NCBI GenBank assembly: GCA_914767715.1
Contig: OU612075.1
Coordinates: forward strand, 10,974,001-11,038,000
Length of the DNA stretch: 64,000 nucleotides
Reading direction: 5' to 3'
Origin: Membranipora membranacea
Lineage: Eukaryota > Bryozoa > Gymnolaemata > Cheilostomatida > Membraniporidae
This document shows positions 61,185 through 64,000 of the stretch, one piece after another (the stretch's first letter is position 1; the number at the start of each line of letters is the position of its first letter). The notes under the pieces are model-generated. The model was given only the letters and a program-made list of their open reading frames with translations, was not told the DNA's origin and searched no databases. A program made the position numbers and the translations under genes.

Positions 61185-62661
61185 CTAAAGCAAATACAAC
61201 CAGTTTCTTATAAATAAATCAACTATTACCGTCTATTACGGCTAGGCTAGTCTCAATTGCCTTTTTTTTAAAATCTAATAATAATGAAGACAATCTGATC
61301 TGTTTGAATCAGTCAACAGATAAGTTAAAAGCCCTCGCTCCCACTCAGAAGAAATAAAGTTCCATCAATCAGTGAACGAGTTGGAAGCGAATACAATCAG
61401 AGAACAAATTTGGTAGTAACATTTGAATTTCCCATTGTTTGATACTGAACATTTATGAATTTTACCTGTTGTGACCAGGATCTTCTCTTGAATGCAAGAA
61501 TCTATTGTTGTATGTATGCTTAGGTAGGATCTTCTGAAAACTTATAAGCTGCTGAGGTAACTATACAGTTAGAAGCCTGTCTTTTTGAAATCTCATATTA
61601 CCAATATTAGCTGCTGTGGTGACAATATGTCTCCTATCTTACAAGTCAAGGTACCGCACTGCTACTGTTGGCTTAGCTTGAGTACAATTCTAATTTTATT
61701 GATATTGTTGGTGGCGGCTATCTGAACTATTTAAAAGACCCCGAGAGAAGTTAGTTTCAACAAAACAGTTGGATCCCCAAGCTAAACTAATTACTGATAG
61801 TTCCTTTGTAAATTTTGCCAGTATTTTGATAGAAGTGGCCAATGATAGCGGCTTTATACAAAAAGCTTTCAAAAACAGCCATAGTCATTATGAAGGCTTA
61901 CTGTAAAAGATTAAACGACCACAATTTCACCAGTAAGGGCTTGTAATTTGATACAATAATGGGCTATCATACCATGCCAATCGTCTATAAAATCATAATT
62001 GATGAATAACTTACCACGTTTAATTTTTTCATCCTTTTAATTTTGGGCTATTTTGATATGCTTCCCTATTCATGACTAACGCTAATGCTAATAATATAAA
62101 AGAGAGACAAGTCATAAGCTCCTTCTGAGTTGTATCTTTATATTCTATCAGAAAATCTTCCCTAGGGGAACTACCAACGCTCAACAGTCGGAGGTGTCTC
62201 AGCGAACAGGGAACAGGGAATGTTATCCATTTAAAAGTTAAAAAAGATTAAATATTTTTCAATCTTTTAAAACTAATTTTTTCCCTACTCTTTTGCTAGT
62301 TGTCAAGCTGTTGTTGACAAGCTTTGGTAGATGTGTCGGGACAGGCTGCTCTGCTCCCTCCCCCACTAAAGAAGCAAGTCAAGACAATTAACCAAAAGTC
62401 AAGTCAGTTACCCTTGTCAAGACCGCTACAGTTAACCTAAGCAGTTACAAAGAGTTATCGCCTTGTAAGTTTTACATTATTTTATTGTTGTACAAATTTC
62501 ATCTATCTAGCTGTATTTGTGCTTGTTAAACTCATTTAACAGGATGTTATGAACCATTTTATAAAGGAATTTTATTGCTAATTTCACAAACATATCCCTA
62601 GCCTGAGTCCCTCAACTTTCCATGTCATAAAACTACGGGGGTACTCGATAAACCGCCCTTC
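61185..62661. other. Unresolved stretch between two minus-strand gene fragments
   Basis: AT-rich DNA without a confident exon. A short candidate (PTVAVRYLD followed by a GTAAGAT donor near 61655) is open but out of phase with the exon at 61184, so it was not used. The missing upstream exons of the 60092-61184 gene may be here. Confidence 0.35.
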
Positions 62662-63966
62662 TCAATGGGAATGAACAGGACGGGAGCTGTTGCCGTGGAA
62701 CTTCCAATGGTTTCTCCAATGGTTGGCGAACTCATCACAGTTCCCTGAGCGGACACATCTGACCAGTAAGCCGGTAGACATTGCGAGACCGATGATAATA
62801 CATACACTGCTGGCCATTATCACAAACTTTCTTACTCTTTGTGTACTCGGGTGAGAAGGTGCATTGTCCTGAACCGACACACCTATAAGGTAATGAAAAA
62901 AAATTAATTAATTTTCGATATTAATTTGAATATTTAATAATTTTTAATTTTGATTTATAAATTTTATTAATTAAAGGGATAATACACTTCTGATCTCTGT
63001 TTGGCAGCCAATGGAGCACAGAAAAATGTATGTACATACAAAAACTCCTTATTTGTAATTCAAAACCCCTTGTTCTGCTCAAATGTGCATTCTAAATTGT
63101 AGTTGTGCATCTCCAACAAGAAATAAGACAACTAACAGAATTGCTTGTGATCTGAAAAAAGCTTATTTTGTGAGCAGTTGTGTGCTCCTACCTCTTGGTT
63201 AGTGTTTCAATTGTCCAGATACTCAAAGTGCGCATGTGCAATAAGGATGACCTTTTGACTTTAGCTTGTTATTTTCTAACAGCCCAGCTAAACACTTTTA
63301 TTACCATAACCGGATATGGTAATAAAAGTGTTAAGCTGGGCTGTTAGAAAATAACAAGCTAAAGTCAAAAGGTCATCCTTATTGCACATGCGCACTTTGA
63401 GTATCTGGACAATTGAAACACTAACCAAGAGGTAGGAGCACACAACTGCTCACAAAATCAGCTTTTTTCAGATCACAAGCAATTCTGTTAGTTGTCTTAT
63501 TTCTTGTTGGAGATGCACAACTACAATTTAGAATGCACATTTGAGCAGAACAAGGGGTTTTGAATTACAAATAAGGAGTTTTTGTATGTACATACATTTT
63601 TCTGTGCTCCATTGGCTGCCAAACAGAGATCAGAAGTGTATTATCCCTTTAAGGATATTAATAAAAAAACTGAATTAATTGTTGACGTTTAATGACAATT
63701 TATTTATCATTAATACTAATTTGAAAATTGAATTAATTCTTGATATGAAGCAAAAAAATTAATTAATTAGTAATATTTTATTATAATAAATAATTATTAT
63801 ATATATATCTATATATTTATAACTAATTGATTAATTAATATAATATTAATAAAATATTAACAAAAAAATATTTCTTTAAAAATACAATTAATTATTGATT
63901 TAATATAATAAACCTGTAGGTGTAGGATAAGCTTCAGGCATCTGTCCAAACTCAAAGAGAGAAAAT
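62662..63966 (-). CDS. 3' end of a membrane protein entering from the right edge (partial)
   Basis: Exons 63966-63914 (an acceptor at 63976 is also possible) and 62882-62662 join in phase 1 and end at TGA 62664-62662. The visible sequence reads FSLFEFGQMPEAYPTPT, then VSVQDNAPSHPSTQRVRK, then one hydrophobic helix (FVIMASSVCIIIGLAMSTGL), then RCVRSGNC and a His/Asn/Arg-rich tail. A Pro-rich stretch before one helix near the C-terminus suggests a type II or tail-anchored protein, but the N-terminus is outside the window. The other two frames of the last exon are also partly open, so frame choice rests on splice phase. The intron is almost filled by a 674-bp palindrome. Confidence 0.5.
62885..63913. 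other. AT-rich intron hosting the palindrome
   Basis: Apart from the palindrome, the intron is almost pure A+T, with repeated TTAATTAATT blocks at about 62893-62974 and 63655-63905. No exon or RNA gene was seen in it. Confidence 0.6.
62975..63648. mobile_element. 674-bp near-perfect palindrome flanked by TTAA
   Basis: The whole element is an inverted repeat with arms of about 335 bp and essentially no loop; the centre is at 63311/63312. It starts AGGGATAATACACTTCTGAT, ends in the reverse complement, and both ends abut TTAA (62971-62974 and 63649-63652). Only a few mismatches were seen (for example near 63163 and 63290). It encodes no protein. TTAA duplication suggests a piggyBac-type MITE or foldback element. 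The near identity of the arms implies a recent origin or ongoing gene conversion. Confidence 0.9.
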
Positions 63967-64000
63967 CTATGGTTGCTGGGTTCCAATTAGTACCCCTTCT

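Overview
The window is animal nuclear DNA. Its genes are split by introns with GT..AG borders and strong polypyrimidine tracts, introns run from about 80 bp to 9.7 kb, the background is AT-rich, and intronic and intergenic DNA carries many short non-autonomous transposon relics. Protein content (an ATGL-type lipase, nucleoporin Nup54, a class VI P4-ATPase, a possible TCF/LEF factor) points to a metazoan. The phylum cannot be fixed from sequence alone; an invertebrate with moderate intron sizes (for example sponge or cnidarian grade) is a guess. Gene models were built by hand by joining open exons with matching splice phases.

Layout, left to right. (1) 503-4786, minus: low-complexity protein with a TCF/LEF-like N-terminus, leaving the window on the left, with two alternative ends. 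(2) 5368-6973, minus: complete patatin-like phospholipase of the PNPLA2 (ATGL) type. (3) 7317-10247, plus: orphan Tyr/Pro/His-rich protein, head-to-head with the lipase. (4) 11431-19681, minus: complete nucleoporin Nup54 in ten exons. (5) 21581-53165 (alternative end 55243), plus: phospholipid flippase of the ATP11 family in 28 coding exons. (6) 37159-42899, minus: a complete eight-exon gene nested inside the 9.7-kb flippase intron, encoding a small single-pass membrane protein with the layout of a transmembrane signalling adaptor. (7) 60092-61184, minus: the 3' exons of an unrecognised gene. (8) 62662-63966, minus: the 3' exons of another membrane protein entering from the right edge.

Repeats: a 674-bp nearly perfect palindrome flanked by TTAA (62975-63648); a roughly 1-kb foldback of two tRNA-derived SINE-like copies (57.5-58.5 kb); several MITE-like inverted repeats in introns; a 31-bp x 8 minisatellite (41779-42026); and a dispersed family carrying TTAGCTAGCACCAATTTTAG, found mostly in flippase introns.

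The genes do not form a pathway. The lipase and flippase both act on lipids or membranes, but nothing here shows that they are linked. The most novel item is the nested adaptor-like gene. The huge palindrome, the expanded flippase N domain and the flippase's two alternative C-termini come next.
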